A DNA stretch of 64,000 nucleotides, from the NCBI GenBank assembly GCA_016906335.1, contig JADEYG010000012.1, positions 620,501 to 684,500 of the forward strand, read 5' to 3'. This document shows positions 1 to 10,931 of this stretch, one piece after another (position 1 is the stretch's first letter; each line of letters begins with the position of its first letter). This DNA comes from Novakomyces olei. Lineage: Eukaryota; Ascomycota; Novakomycetes; Novakomycetales; Novakomycetaceae. Made by a program: the position numbers and the translations under genes. The notes under the pieces are model-generated. The model was given only the letters and a program-made list of their open reading frames with translations, searched no databases and was not told the origin of the DNA.

Positions 1-1037
1 CCTGCCATTTAACGAGAAAATCGTATGCTATTTTAGGGTTGTCGCCGTCTTCATCACTGGCAATATCCGCTCGCTTACGATGATCCAATACAACGTCTAT
101 ACCTTCAATAGGCTCGTCGGCAGTTGAGGCCGCTGCTGAACTGCGTTTAGTATAGAGCAGTTCATCGTCTTCCTCATCCGAGCCGTATTCATTTTCCGTG
201 CTGGCCTCTGCGTTCTCTCTGTAATCTTTTGCACGAGCATTTCGTGTTGAAAATCGCACTTGGTCACTCGTGAAATTGCGCTTCACAGCCACGCCTCTTT
301 TCGTCTTGCGTTTATTGCGCACTGATCTGTGGTTTCCTCCAAAATCACTTTCGTTATCTTGATCATCGTTCGCATCATCTTCAGACTCGTCGCTCACTGC
401 GCTTCCATCGAAATCAGCCTCGTCCTCCAGTTTTACGGAATCACGCGCTAGTCTGTTCCTGTGAGCATTATTAGGCCGAGCCTTCTTTTTCGGCCGTGGA
501 TTATCGTCGGAAGACGCGTCCGACATCTGTAAATTAGTTTCATTTTTCTCGGCACAAGCTCTATCCTGATCCATGCATCCACAAGGGTGAAAGGAATCCT
601 TACCGGTGTTAAACTTTTTGCAGGAAGACGGGCTCGGCCCTAGAAACGAGTTAGTATACGACGGTAGAGCAGAGCAGCGGCAAATGGCAAATAATTTAAT
701 AGAGCAAGGAATTGCCATAGACGGCAGGCGCGTCCGGGAAAAAAGGTCTTACAGAACGACGAAGGCCGTAAAGAGCAGGATTGACTTCAGCCTCCGCTAC
801 TACATCATCATCATCATCTTGAGCGACCAAGTCAGCGGCACCTTCCCTGTCAGATTCGGTTTCTGTGCCGGAATCATTGCGAGTATTGCTCGGCTCTGAA
901 GGTGTGAACGCCGACGGAGCAGAGGCAGCGACAGCAACAGGGAAAGTTGCAGGGAGAGCCGTATGATTGCTTATAGCAGAGGCAGACTGATCCACATCGT
1001 GAGAATGATCATGAACTGCCGCTGTTGTTGCCTGCAT
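1..1037 (-). CDS. CHD1: CHD1-type chromatin remodeller, N-terminal part (runs off left edge)
   Basis: Partial gene read leftwards from an ATG at 1037. Proposed exons are 753-1037, 604-639 and 526 to beyond 1. Intron 1 (640-752) starts GTAAGA and ends TACTAAC...CTAG. Intron 2 (527-603) starts GTAAGG and ends TTACAG. The first junction rebuilds YGLRRSGRA, a motif typical of the Chd1 N-terminus. It is followed by an acidic and basic low-complexity region, then the start of a chromodomain (VVLDHRK ... FLVKWQ) just before the window edge. In this family the protein goes on with a second chromodomain, a Snf2 helicase and a DNA-binding domain, and it spaces nucleosomes on transcribed genes. The family is recognised from these motifs; the catalytic part lies outside the window. 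The frame stays open upstream of 1037 only through a GTG, so the ATG at 1037 is preferred. Confidence 0.85.
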
Positions 1038-1069
1038 TGCGTGAGAAATCGATGGGTCGATACACACGA

Positions 1070-1090
1070 GCGACACGCGTCGCGTGTCGC
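1070..1090. promoter_or_regulatory. Perfect 10-bp palindrome with MCB core upstream of CHD1
   Basis: gcgacacgcg and its exact reverse complement are separated by one base, 33 bp upstream of the proposed CHD1 start codon. The centre contains ACGCGT, the MluI cell-cycle box bound by MBF-type factors in yeasts. The palindrome is seen directly; a regulatory role is inferred. Confidence 0.5.
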
Positions 1091-2748
1091 TGCGTTTTCA
1101 CAATATTTGAGCCAAAAACGCTAAATTGCCGGCCGTTACGGTTCCGCGGGGAGAAGGTTAGACAGCGATACGGTCGAGGCGGATTAGCGCAGCAGACGCT
1201 ATTGCTCGCCGAATAATAGCCCAGAATATATAGGGAGCCAGCTGCCTATATATGAAACGATATCCCGAGGCCGTTGACACAGGGTCTGAGATGGAGCACA
1301 AACTCGGGCCGAAAAATAATTGGAAAAAGACCGGCAGGAATTCAGGCTCTGCAAGTCTGAGCACACGGATTATTGGGTGCAGACGTAAACCTGCAGCGTC
1401 GTCTTTCCCTCAAAGTGCTTATCTGCCACTCGACACCCGATTATGGCAGCGTCAGAGAAGTCAGCTAAACACCGGAAGGAAAGTATAGTAATTTGTACTC
1501 GGGAATATTGGACGGGTGGTGGACTATAAAAAACCCAAAAGTTTGTGTTTAAATGTGTTTAAATAAAGCGATTCTATGATTGTGTAAGATCCATATGTAG
1601 AGAGAGGGAGCGTAAAGCAGAAAAAATGGGAAAAGGAATAAATTTAATACACGTTTGTTTGAAACATACAAGCAATCAAGTACAAGACCCCTGTTTGTCT
1701 ATATCGACGACAGCAAACTGCCGTTCTGGCGTAGTTTTTACATATAGATATACATGACAAGGCGATGTAGTACCGATATTGCGGGTCGGAACGATTGCGC
1801 CGCTGTAATAAATTTGCCAGCGGTTGTTTAATGGGCATAAATCTCATATAGTCATTGTGTTGGTTTGCTTGCTACCGACAAAGTTAGCGCACCATAACCC
1901 TTTATATTGGATGCAGAAGCAATTGGAGTTATAAATAACCGTTGCGAATCGGAAACGGTACATAAGGAAATCGTACACGAAGCTGAAACCGATGATTTAG
2001 TTTACCTGATTTTGCTCGAATCTAGTTGCTGCCTGAAATTAAAAGAATTTACGGTTGTCTTGACAAGAACCTCGTTCGACGAGATTTATTACTACCCTAT
2101 CCCTCCACGTCTGCGCACGCGTGTTATACTCAGAGAACCTGGTGATGACTATTTGGTTTCTAGACTTACAGAAACATGGTTCCGTTAGTAATGGAAGTTG
2201 AAATTTTGAATAATTATGGATGCAGTTCGTTTGTCTCTGCCTCAACGAGTGACTGAATTGTCTCTCTACACAATAATAGCCTACAATGAATGACTCGTAT
2301 AGCCAGCAGGTTAAACCCTATATCATGTGTACACTGGCGCATACTATTCTCAAGCAGATTTAATTGATTAAATGCGACTTAAAATTAAAACACTGAAACC
2401 AAACAGGTTCAAGCGAGGATGAAGCGAAAATCAAGCGACAGCCATCGTAAGCTTGTAGTTTATTCGGATTACGAGCTCTGATCGACACAGTAACCCAATG
2501 GTTTTTAGTATATAAGTACAAAAATTTCTACGCCATATAAACCCATGTCGCAGGCCTCAACACGTTATTGAATACATACATACATACATACATACGTATG
2601 TACTGCAAACGCCAATAAGAAAGCAGGAAATGCGTATATATAAAATTCATCTAGAATTACAGAAAAAGATTATATACACGAAAAAGAAGAGAAAAAAATA
2701 ATAGACGTCAGGCCAAGCGAGGCGCAAAGAGCATAGGGAGACAACAAT
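1091..2748. other. 1.66 kb between CHD1 and RLI1 without a supported gene
   Basis: This is the divergent upstream region of CHD1 and RLI1. Open frames here are short, mostly start at non-ATG codons and show no family motif. A CATA microsatellite lies at about 2573-2603. No tRNA-like B box was found. A short unrecognised gene or a non-coding RNA cannot be excluded. Confidence 0.5.
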
Positions 2749-4669
2749 ATGCCTGACTCGCTGACGCGTATTGCTATTGTGAACCCGGACAGGTGTAAAC
2801 CAAAGGTAGCCTTGATCGTTTTGATATGATTTTTGTCTCCTTACAAATATTTTCCGGTTTACTGACGACTGGTAGAAATGCCGACAAGAGTGCCGGAAAT
2901 CGTGTCCTGTCGTACGCACAGGCAAGCTTTGTATTGAAGTTACGCCTGCATCGCGGATTGCGTGGATATCGGAAACGCTATGGTAGGCTATCAAAAGAGG
3001 GAGATCACCTCAACTTAAAGTATCGTCAAATCTTTACTCATAATCTAGTATTGGATGTGGCATATGTGTGAAAAAGTGTCCATTTGATGCGATTAATATT
3101 ATCAACCTCCCTACGAATCTCGACAAGGAAGTGACTCATCGCTATTCGGCAAATGCTTTCAAATTGCACAGGCTGCCTATGCCCCGACCGGGCCAGGTTC
3201 TTGGGCTCGTAGGAACTAACGGTATCGGCAAATCAACAGCTCTCAAGATCCTGTCGGGGAAATTGAAGCCTAATCTGGGCCAATACGACAATCCACCAGA
3301 CTGGCAGGATGTGATTAAATATTTCCGTGGCAGTGAACTGCAAAATTATTTTATAAAGGTGCTTGAAGACAACATTAAAGCTATTACGAAGCCGCAATAC
3401 GTGGACCAGATCCCGCGTGCTATTCGTAAGGATATGCCACGCAATGTCAAAGTCTTGCTTGAAGCCAAAGCAGAGGGAACAAATTTAGAAGATATGAAAG
3501 ATGCCCTCGAGCTAAACGGACTAATGACGCGTGAAATAGATCAGCTTTCTGGTGGTGAACTGCAAAGATTCGCTATTGCTCTGACTTGTGTGCAAAAAGC
3601 AGACGTTTTCATGTTTGATGAGCCATCATCGTACCTTGATGTTAAGCAGCGGTTGAATGCTGCTCGTACCATTCGCTCGCTTCTTGGTGCTGATAATTAT
3701 GTTATCGCTGTTGAGCACGATCTTTCTATCCTCGATTATTTGTCCGACTTTGTATGTGTTTTGTATGGCATGCCTTCTGTGTACGGTGTTGTCACATTGC
3801 CGTACAGTGTTCGTGAGGGTATCAATATCTTTTTGGACGGCCATATTCCAACGGAAAACTTGCGATTCCGTCATGAATCTCTTGTTTTCCGTATTGCTGA
3901 CACGGCTGATGATTTGCTGGTAAAGCAGGAAGGGTCTTTTGATTATCCTTCTACCCGTAAAGTACAGGGAAACTTTACTCTGAATGTAGAATCCGGACAT
4001 TTTACAGACTCTGAGATTATTGTCATGCTGGGCCAGAATGGAACGGGTAAAACGACTTTCTGCAAATGGATGGCACAAACTTCTGAAATGAAGATTAGCA
4101 TGAAGCCTCAGACTATTGCACCAAAGTTCCAGGGAACTGTACGTATGCTTTTCTTTAAAAAGATCAGGGCGGCTTTCTGTAATTCTACTTTCCAGAGCGA
4201 CGTGTGCAAGCCGCTCAACATTGATAATATTATCGATCAGGAGGTTCAGAATTTGTCTGGAGGTGAACTTCAGCGAGTTGCTCTCGTACTTGCACTAGGT
4301 CAGCCGGCCGATGTCTACATTATTGACGAGCCTTCGGCTTACTTAGATTCTGAGCAGCGTATCATTGCTGCCAAAGTGATTAAGCGCTTTATCCTGAACG
4401 CTAAGAAATCGGCTTTTGTGGTAGAGCACGATTTTATCATGGCTACTTATCTGGCTGATAGAGTAATTCTGTTTGATGGCAAGCCCTCAGTTGAGAGCTT
4501 TGCCCATGCTCCGGAATCTCTGCTTACGGGTATGAACAAGTTTCTCAAGTCTCTAGATGTTACTTTCCGGCGCGACCCAAGCACCTTCCGACCTCGCATC
4601 AACAAGCTCGACTCGCAAATGGATCAAGAGCAAAAATTATCGGGCAACTACTTCTTCCTTGAGTCGTAG
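2749..4669 (+). CDS. RLI1: ABCE1/RLI1 ribosome-recycling ATPase
   Basis: Iron-sulphur ABC ATPase that splits ribosomes after termination and also acts in initiation and ribosome export. Proposed exons are 2749-2805, 2876-2982 and 3049-4669, giving 594 residues, the usual family length. The first two exons carry the N-terminal ferredoxin-like cysteines C16, C21, C25 and C29. The junction into exon 3 completes C55, C58, C61 and C65 (CIGCGIC then KKCP). The first Walker [10 protein letters not shown], is at about residue 110, with LSGGELQRF following. The second Walker A is GQNGTGKTT, followed by LSGGELQRV. Both Walker B/H-loop regions are intact. Intron 2 ends CTAG and splits a Cys codon. All catalytic motifs are present, so this should be the functional essential copy. 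Confidence 0.97.
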
Positions 4670-5216
4670 AGCGCTTGGAAGAGTGTTTTTGGGCATGCAC
4701 TTACACGCCTTTATAGTTCGCATACAGTGCTATGTTGAGTTCAGTCACACCGAGTATATCAGACGCAAAAGCATTGACTTTATTGGCTGTTCTTTAACAG
4801 TTTCATCTGGTTGCTCAAGCAGTCTACTCACTGCAGGGTGCTTTACATAATTTTAATTTGGTATAATTTTAATGCCATTTAAATTTAGTAATCTAGGAAT
4901 TTGATAAAGTTTTAATTTCCTCGATTTGTTCCCGTACGATCGTTCATCCGCTCAGGGTACGCTGATTCATGCAAGCGATAGCCAGCAAGCACCGTCGCCT
5001 ATCAAGTAGAAACCTTTTCGAATTATCATATTTAACCCTAATTAACCCTAATAAGTACGTATATAATGATAAATAGAAATAAAAGGCATAGAAGAAATAT
5101 AGGATAGAAGAAATACAGGGTAGAAATGTATCTATTAGGGTAGATGTAATAATGGTGAGCGACACGAAAGAAGCCAAATGCCACAGGCAGACAGGTTATA
5201 GCTGTGCATTGCACGA
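4670..5216. other. Intergenic region with paired teloboxes
   Basis: Two AACCCTAA boxes at 5034-5041 and 5044-5051, with a further ATTAGGG at about 5134, lie upstream of the Trs65-like gene. Such boxes are bound by Tbf1/Teb1-type factors in yeasts (established). Use here is inferred. Nothing else is recognised. Confidence 0.5.
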
Positions 5217-7202
5217 ATGGTATCGGCCGCTGGAACAATTATAGAGCAGGCAGCCTTGAGTGTTGTAGTGCCTCGGGAACCATGCAGCTCGGAGCAAGAG
5301 TTTTTCGAGCCAATAGTCCAGCGACAACATGTCTTTTACGGTAAAGAAGGGGAAAGATGCAAAAGGACAAACTGGCTAATATTACAGACGAGCCAATTGT
5401 TATCTATGTAATTATGCTCTTTGAGACGGTGATAGACGCCGAAGAGGCATCTGGACTATCAGCGCTTGTCGATATCAGTGTAAATGACAGTGGATCTGCT
5501 GCAATTCGCTCGCGCCAGAGTTCACTAAACGACGGCAATGCCTCGGCGCAGTCGCCAACGGTTCCACGGTACCACGTGACAAGCCTCAAAATTTCTAGCT
5601 TTGAAGTATACAAAAACTCGGAAACGGAAACGCCAGGCTTCAGATCCGTGGTAGTGGGTAAACACGAACTGCACTTACCCAATATCCGTGTGCGTATGGA
5701 GAGTGCCCGTGCGAGTATAACTGCGTCAATTACCACTACACAGGCGCCTGAGGCCGTTGCACAGAGCACAGAGTATACATCAGACATGATCTTTAGGTTG
5801 GATCCATTACAGGGCATTGTCGATGAGAATGGTCGGCCTATCCAAGGACTGAATCTAGCACGCGCTGCCAACACCGCTCTGCCTGACCCGGGGAATAGCA
5901 AAGCCAATGGGACTCGGAAACTGGTGGCCTCAACCTCCGTCAGCTGCTGTCCAGCACTGACTTTTCACTTGAAAACTTTCCCGTTAGCTACGGCTGAGCC
6001 GACTATGCTCCTGGCCATTGAGAGCCAGCCATGGCCACGGATGCCTTTGCGGCTGGCAGTGCAGGATGTGACTGCACGTATTACGGGGAAAACGGCTTTA
6101 CAGTTTGCATCGCTCACGCCAATCGTGGATAAATCGGAAGCTAATCAATTGGAGGGTAATCAATTGGAGGGTAATCAATTGGAGGGTAATCAATTGGAGG
6201 GCAACAAGGGGAAAGAGTACCTGCAGACTCACGATTACTTGTCTACCATATACAGACTGTCAAGGTTTGACATGGGCTCCGGCAGCACTAGTGCCGGCTC
6301 TGGCCCCGGTCAAGTACCGGACGTAGTGCCGATAACAATATACTCAAAGCTACAATGTCTCCTGGACGAATCCACACAGCTCTGGTCAAAGCAGATCGTG
6401 AGCGAGTGGAATGTTAATGTTGCCTTTTCCACTCACGAACGGAGTAAAACCGGTGCAAATGGCACTGCAACGCCTGCACAGACTGCACGCAGCTCAGCAC
6501 GCAACAGTGTCTCTACTGCTCTGGTAGCGGTATCGCCACCGGCGCCGGAAACCCGGTCATCCTTCTACCAAACATCCCACCGTGGTATTCACGTGACTAT
6601 TAATTATCCCAACATTGTCGCCTTGGACAGGGACTTTGATCTAAGTATCGGTATCAGCAACGCCTCTCCGCGCACGCTGAGGGCTATGGTGTATGCCGCC
6701 TGGGTCACGCGTGGCCCCCAGACCAGTGGGCAAGGCTACCCGAGCGGCGGGAGGCATACAAAAACAAAGAGTCTGCCTCCCGTACCGGTAGACGATTCGG
6801 ATAGTTTTGTTGGTGGCGGCAATAGTAGTACTGCCAGTGTACCCGCTGCTGCTCACGCTAAAGTATGGGAGTCAGTCTCCGGGCGGGTAGTGAACGCGGC
6901 GACCAAGCAGTTACGTGAAATTTCACTAAAAGAAGCCCCGACGGCTGTGGTGCCGCACCAGCTGCAGCTTTACTTTGGGTGAGCCATTTACTAGGAGGCG
7001 TGTTTGAGCTAATCAGTATTTCAGGCCGATAAGCAGCGGCAAGCAGATGCAGAAGCAGTGGAGATTGACGGCCAGGAAAACAGGTCTATTGACCATCGGA
7101 CCGGTGGACGTTGTCGTCCTGGACCATCAGAACCGTAGGCAGTCACAGAGCGTTTTCCGAATATCTCCTGGTATAGTACTGCGCTGCCATAGCCAAGTGT
7201 AA
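5217..7202 (+). CDS. Probable TRAPPII subunit, Trs65/TRAPPC13-like
   Basis: Proposed exons are 5217-5340, 5388-6978 and 7025-7202, giving 630 residues. Intron 1 has GTAAAG, GGCTAAT and TTACAG; intron 2 has GTGAGC, GCTAATC and TTTCAG. Splicing intron 1 joins VVPREP...HVFY to DEPIVIYVIM, which resembles the Trs65 N-terminus (a VP motif, then FYDE and a hydrophobic strand). The middle part is low complexity and contains four NQLEG repeats. The last 250 residues look like immunoglobulin-type beta strands (HVTINYPNIVALDRDFDLSI). The final exon has a GP..G...L.....GLL..GP..VVVL pattern, as in the Trs65 C-terminus. TRAPPII activates Rab GTPases at the Golgi. The assignment rests on weak motif resemblance; it could be another Ig-fold trafficking protein. 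Confidence 0.5.
6143..6202 (+). repeat. In-frame 15-bp minisatellite, four copies
   Basis: The unit aatcaattggagggt is repeated four times with one mismatch in the last copy. It encodes NQLEG repeats in the Trs65-like protein. Near-identical nucleotide copies suggest recent expansion and likely length polymorphism. Confidence 0.95.
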
Positions 7203-8519
7203 TGGCCACACTACTGTCCTGAATATGTACACGTGCCCCGTCACACGGCACTCACGCGAAAACCTGCTCGTGTCTTTGGCCGTGCTGAATATCCTCGTTC
7301 CGCCTTTGGCCTCTGAGTGTAGCCAATCGGCCAAATGTGGATTGGAGACTTTAGAATCTCTGAGGGGAGAAGGGAACAGCTGCCGGACAAGAGGCTGCTT
7401 AGGGCTGCGGACCAGTGGGTTTCCCTAGTGGCCTTATGCAGGTTCGGTTGTGCATAGTAAATGGTCCCTGCAACCTGGACTTGCTTTTAAACGTCTTTTA
7501 CAGCGATTAAAGGGAGGACTGTGGTTTTCTGATTTTCTTTTACATATGTGAATCTTTACATATATGATTCTTTTACGTATGTGATTCTTTTACGTATGTG
7601 ATTCTTTTACGTATGTTATGATGCTCTTACATATGTGATTCTATCAGTAGACAACACCATCAGCCAGACCCAAAGTGGGACTCTGCCGATTTTCTTGTGG
7701 TTATTTTATTCAAACCGATTTATTCAAAAACGAGACCGAGTAAACGAGTAGGCAGGATGATTGATTATTAATTGCTTTCATATGATTGAGCACAAGGCAG
7801 GCGTAAAAATGACCCATCTGCCCGTCCACGCTTGTCTGCCATTTGTGCCAAAAGAGCACCGTCTGATCAATGAGATGCTTACTTTTTATCCAGCCAATCA
7901 CAGCCAACCATATATAATAATACACAACCACCAAGGTTATCCCGTGAAAATTGGGTAGTAAGATCACCGAATGCGTTAGTACCTTGGGAGTTATCGCCGA
8001 GCTCTCGGTAACGGACTTACGATGGATAAAACACGACCTTGGTGGTTCTGCCGTTAAACGAACAGTGTCGTGTTTGGTCTGAAAAATTTACGGTTTCGCA
8101 GATAGTGCATCAATCAATCAATCGGTTCGTGTACCAAGAAATTTTCTGTAATTTCTTCGTCATAAGATTATATAATGCATAGTATATATATCTCTCTCGA
8201 TGGACGCGGCATTGAAGGTCTCCCGATAAGCCTTTTGATCTCTTTTGGCGGCGGCATTTGAAAGCTTCCCCTTTCTTTAGTCTTTCAGATTTTATTTGTT
8301 TTCGCTGCAGCTTGCTGTTGCGCAGCCTTTTACTCTCTTGTGCCGAATTACCATCAATTCAGTAATTAATTGCCTTCCGCGCTGACTGTGCCTGGCATTT
8401 GTTTCATTTGTTAATACCCCAATTTTAATCAGACCGGATCTGTACTGTGCAGGTCTGGTCGCATCAATCAGCCATAGGATTTATCGCATTCTACTGGTAA
8501 AGTTGAACCATCTGCAGCT
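7203..8519. repeat. 1.3 kb intergenic region with an 18-bp tandem repeat
   Basis: At about 7540-7640 a unit like gattcttttacgtatgtg recurs about five times with drift. The rest is AT-rich promoter and 3' flank with no supported gene. Frames on the minus strand around 7710-7967 begin at GTG and show no motif. Confidence 0.7.
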
Positions 8520-9551
8520 ATGGACGAAGATATTTGCTCAGCTGAAAGCAGCTACGATGGCAATTTAGGGGCTCGCATTTCTGCTGTATTCGTAATTTTA
8601 GTCATCTCAACCGCGGGAACAATGCTCCCTCTGGCTACAAAAAACTGGCAGCAGCGATGGCCTAAATTACAGTGGATTTATATTGTTGCGCGCTTTTTCG
8701 GAACAGGCGTCATTGGGGCTACGGCTTTTATTCACTTGCTCGCACCGGCTTACGATGAATTTGACATTGTTTCTACTTGCGTCGGCGGGGGTTGGACTTT
8801 GTACGACTGGGTTCCGTGCCTGGTTTTTGTCGCGGCAATTGGCACATTTCTCATTGACATTTCTGCCGCACAGTATGTGTATAAGAAATACAACATCTCT
8901 TTGCACGATATGAGCAACGAAGAGCCTCATGTACACGAAACTGCTGCAATCGGGGCAGAAACCAGTCCCGGCGCTGGCTCGGAACGAGCTCAGGCATATG
9001 AAAAAACCCAAAAGATAGAAGACAATGAATCTGACGATGCTTCAGAGTTTAAACGCCGGCTCAGAGTTAAACAGCAAATCTCTGGATACCTCATCCTTGA
9101 GTTTGGAGTGCTTTTCCACAGTGTTATTATCGGCCTAAATTTGGGCTCTACCGGCGACAGTTTCGGTAGTCTTTATGCCGTCTTGGTGTTTCATCAAACA
9201 TTTGAAGGTCTCGGTCTCGGCGCCCGCTTGTCGGCTATTCCGTTTCAGAAAAGGTCTCCCATCCCGTGGCTGCTGTGCTTGGCTTACGGTCTTACTACAC
9301 CTGTCTCTATTGCCATTGGTATTGGCGTCAGATACTCCTACTCTGGAGATACCGTTACCGCGAGCATAGTGTCCTGCATTCTCGACTCCCTTTCGTCTGG
9401 TATATTGATTTATACATTTTTCGTTGAAATGGTGGCGCACGATTTCTTTTATGATCCTCATCGAAATCGAGATACAAAGATGCTGTATTTCTGCATTTTC
9501 TGTATGTTACTCGGTGGAGGCTTGATGGCGCTTCTCGGAAAATGGGCTTAA
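8520..9551 (+). CDS. ZIP-family zinc/iron transporter (Zrt1/Zrt2 type)
   Basis: Single-exon plasma-membrane-type metal importer of 343 residues with eight predicted membrane spans. An extracellular N-terminus (MDEDICSAE) precedes span 1. Spans 2 and 3 are followed by a cytosolic variable loop containing HVHE at about residue 138, a likely metal-binding segment. Spans 4 and 5 carry the family motifs HSVIIGLNLG and HQTFEGLGLG, whose His and Glu residues form the transport site in ZIP proteins. The protein ends in a hydrophobic span and a short tail. ZIP is certain; the exact metal (zinc or iron) is not. No clear Zap1-type element was seen upstream. Confidence 0.95.
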   Translation: MDEDICSAESSYDGNLGARISAVFVILVISTAGTMLPLATKNWQQRWPKLQWIYIVARFFGTGVIGATAFIHLLAPAYDEFDIVSTCVGGGWTLYDWVPCLVFVAAIGTFLIDISAAQYVYKKYNISLHDMSNEEPHVHETAAIGAETSPGAGSERAQAYEKTQKIEDNESDDASEFKRRLRVKQQISGYLILEFGVLFHSVIIGLNLGSTGDSFGSLYAVLVFHQTFEGLGLGARLSAIPFQKRSPIPWLLCLAYGLTTPVSIAIGIGVRYSYSGDTVTASIVSCILDSLSSGILIYTFFVEMVAHDFFYDPHRNRDTKMLYFCIFCMLLGGGLMALLGKWA

Positions 9552-10212
9552 AACTTTTAATATCGGTGGACGAGTCACAGACGAATGCTTCGATGTTGCT
9601 GTGGTGTTGTACGTCTGTTTCGATCTCGGCTTTTTTAATAGATCACTTGAAATACCTAGACTAATCTGAATTATTGATACATGTGCGTACCTGATTTACG
9701 TTGTTCATTCATGGCTCTGTAATATTAAATTGTTTCTCATGTGCTGAAGCATAGCAATTGCACCAATCACAATGATTTGGCAAGATTTAAAGCAATCTCA
9801 GCTCTGCTGTCGAGGTCTGATATAAAATGGTACTTAATCTACAAACTTGGAAAAGGACGTGCATTTGTGTTGAATACAAAGGGCAAAGATCTACTGATCT
9901 CCAGATAATAGGCATACGCTACAAGTAGAAATGTAAAATTGTTGGTCACACTCCACGAAGGCTTACAAGAACCCTAGTTCCGCAACGGAAAGAGTACGAC
10001 AAAGGCTAATTGTTATTAAACAGTGATATCCATAGTGGTCGCATATATTGCACAGTCTTGGAATACGCACGCAACAGTGCCTGAGCGGTCCAACCCGTTC
10101 AAACGAGCGTGATTTGTCCGTCAGCTGCTATTATACTCCCTGGCATGACCCTAAACACTGACGGCAGGATTACATAATTTAATCAAGACTTAATATGCAA
10201 AGATATATTAAA
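9552..10212. other. Intergenic region, convergent 3' ends of the ZIP gene and RPL35
   Basis: AT-rich, with no open frame or RNA motif that I can support. One AACCCTA-like box is near 9970. Confidence 0.4.
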
Positions 10213-10625
10213 TTATGCCTTCAAGTAGTAGACAACGTTCTTTGAGAAATGACGGTCCTTCTTGGCCTGCTTGGTCGTCTTGCGAGACGCCTCGAATTTG
10301 GTCAATTGTCGCCGCAGAGCGCGAGTCTTTTTGGCACGGAGATCCAAAGGTTGGTATTTCTTTCCGGCATAGTGTGCACGCAGCGCAGTGCGCTGTTGCT
10401 GTGAAATAACAGTGAGAACACGGGCGATATCCTTGCGAACCGTTGAGCTACAAAGGTTAACACGTTAATCCGTGGTCAAAAGCCTCACATTTTAGACAGC
10501 TTGGAAGCAGAGCCGCCTGCAATTTTCTGTACACGCAAAGAAGCCAGCTCCTGGCGCAGCTCCTCGAGCTTGGCCTCCAGGTCAGCTTTACTCTGCTTGC
10601 GCAGCTCGAACGTTTTGGCCGCCAT
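10213..10625 (-). CDS. RPL35: 60S ribosomal protein L35 (uL29)
   Basis: Proposed exons are 10489-10625 and 10213-10447, giving 123 residues, the normal eukaryotic length. The intron starts GTGAGG, contains GTTAAC and ends TTTGTAG. It splits the Ile codon so that ...[16 protein letters not shown] is restored. Characteristic segments are [13 protein letters not shown], the coiled N-terminal helices, [10 protein letters not shown] and [14 protein letters not shown]. The protein sits near the peptide exit tunnel of the large subunit. The start context (ACAAATGGC) is nearly the same as that of RPL9 in this window. The promoter carries a HomolD-like box 63-72 bp upstream of the ATG. Confidence 0.97.
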
Positions 10626-10687
10626 TTGTGTGTAGTGTATGTGTATGGATTACTGGCGCTGCAATGTTGTTGTTGCTAGTATTGTTG

Positions 10688-10697
10688 CGTGACTGCT
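10688..10697 (-). promoter_or_regulatory. HomolD-like box of RPL35
   Basis: On the gene strand the sequence reads AGCAGTCACG, containing CAGTCACG. The same 10 bp occurs at nearly the same distance upstream of RPL9. HomolD (CAGTCACA) is the core promoter element of fission-yeast ribosomal-protein genes (established). Its use here is inferred from identity and position. A CCCTAA lies beside it at about 10703-10708. Confidence 0.65.
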
Positions 10698-10803
10698 TGT
10701 TTGCCCTAATGGAAGTGGGTTTGGCACAATTATGTATTTATGCCATAAAGCATCTTTAAAATAATTATCAGGTCCACCTTACAAGTAGTTTAAAGAGCAA
10801 GGC

Positions 10804-10855
10804 ATCTGAGTAACAAGTAATCTGAGTAATAAGTAATCTGAGTAATAAGTAATCT
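10804..10855. repeat. 16-bp tandem repeat in the RPL35-GOS1 divergent promoter
   Basis: atctgagtaataagta is repeated about 3.3 times, the first copy with one base changed. It lies about 75-130 bp upstream of GOS1. Confidence 0.9.
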
Positions 10856-10877
10856 GACCAGTTTTGACCATCTTCCA

Positions 10878-10885
10878 TCACGTGA
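10878..10885. promoter_or_regulatory. TCACGTGA E-box upstream of GOS1
   Basis: An eight-base palindrome 47-54 bp upstream of the GOS1 ATG. Cbf1/Pho4-type bHLH factors bind such sites in yeasts. The same octamer precedes ORC1 and the unknown gene at 61234. Confidence 0.45.
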
Positions 10886-10931
10886 CCCTCTCGAAACAAA
10901 GCTGAAATATTGAACGACCGTTTTCGCGGCA

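Noticed and set aside
1252-1488. 78-codon ATG frame between CHD1 and RLI1
   Set aside because: Basic, low-complexity product with no motif, no splice partners and no conserved context. A frame of this length is expected by chance.
1907-2188. Open frame of 93 codons upstream of RLI1
   Set aside because: Starts at TTG rather than ATG and shows no family pattern. It lies in promoter-like AT-rich DNA.
2141-2256. GTGATGA and CTGA boxes as a possible second C/D snoRNA
   Set aside because: No flanking pairing and no guide that I can match to rRNA.
10060-10120. tRNA-like stretch (ctgagcggtcc ... gttcaaac)
   Set aside because: A-box and B-box similarity is partial and no cloverleaf can be drawn.
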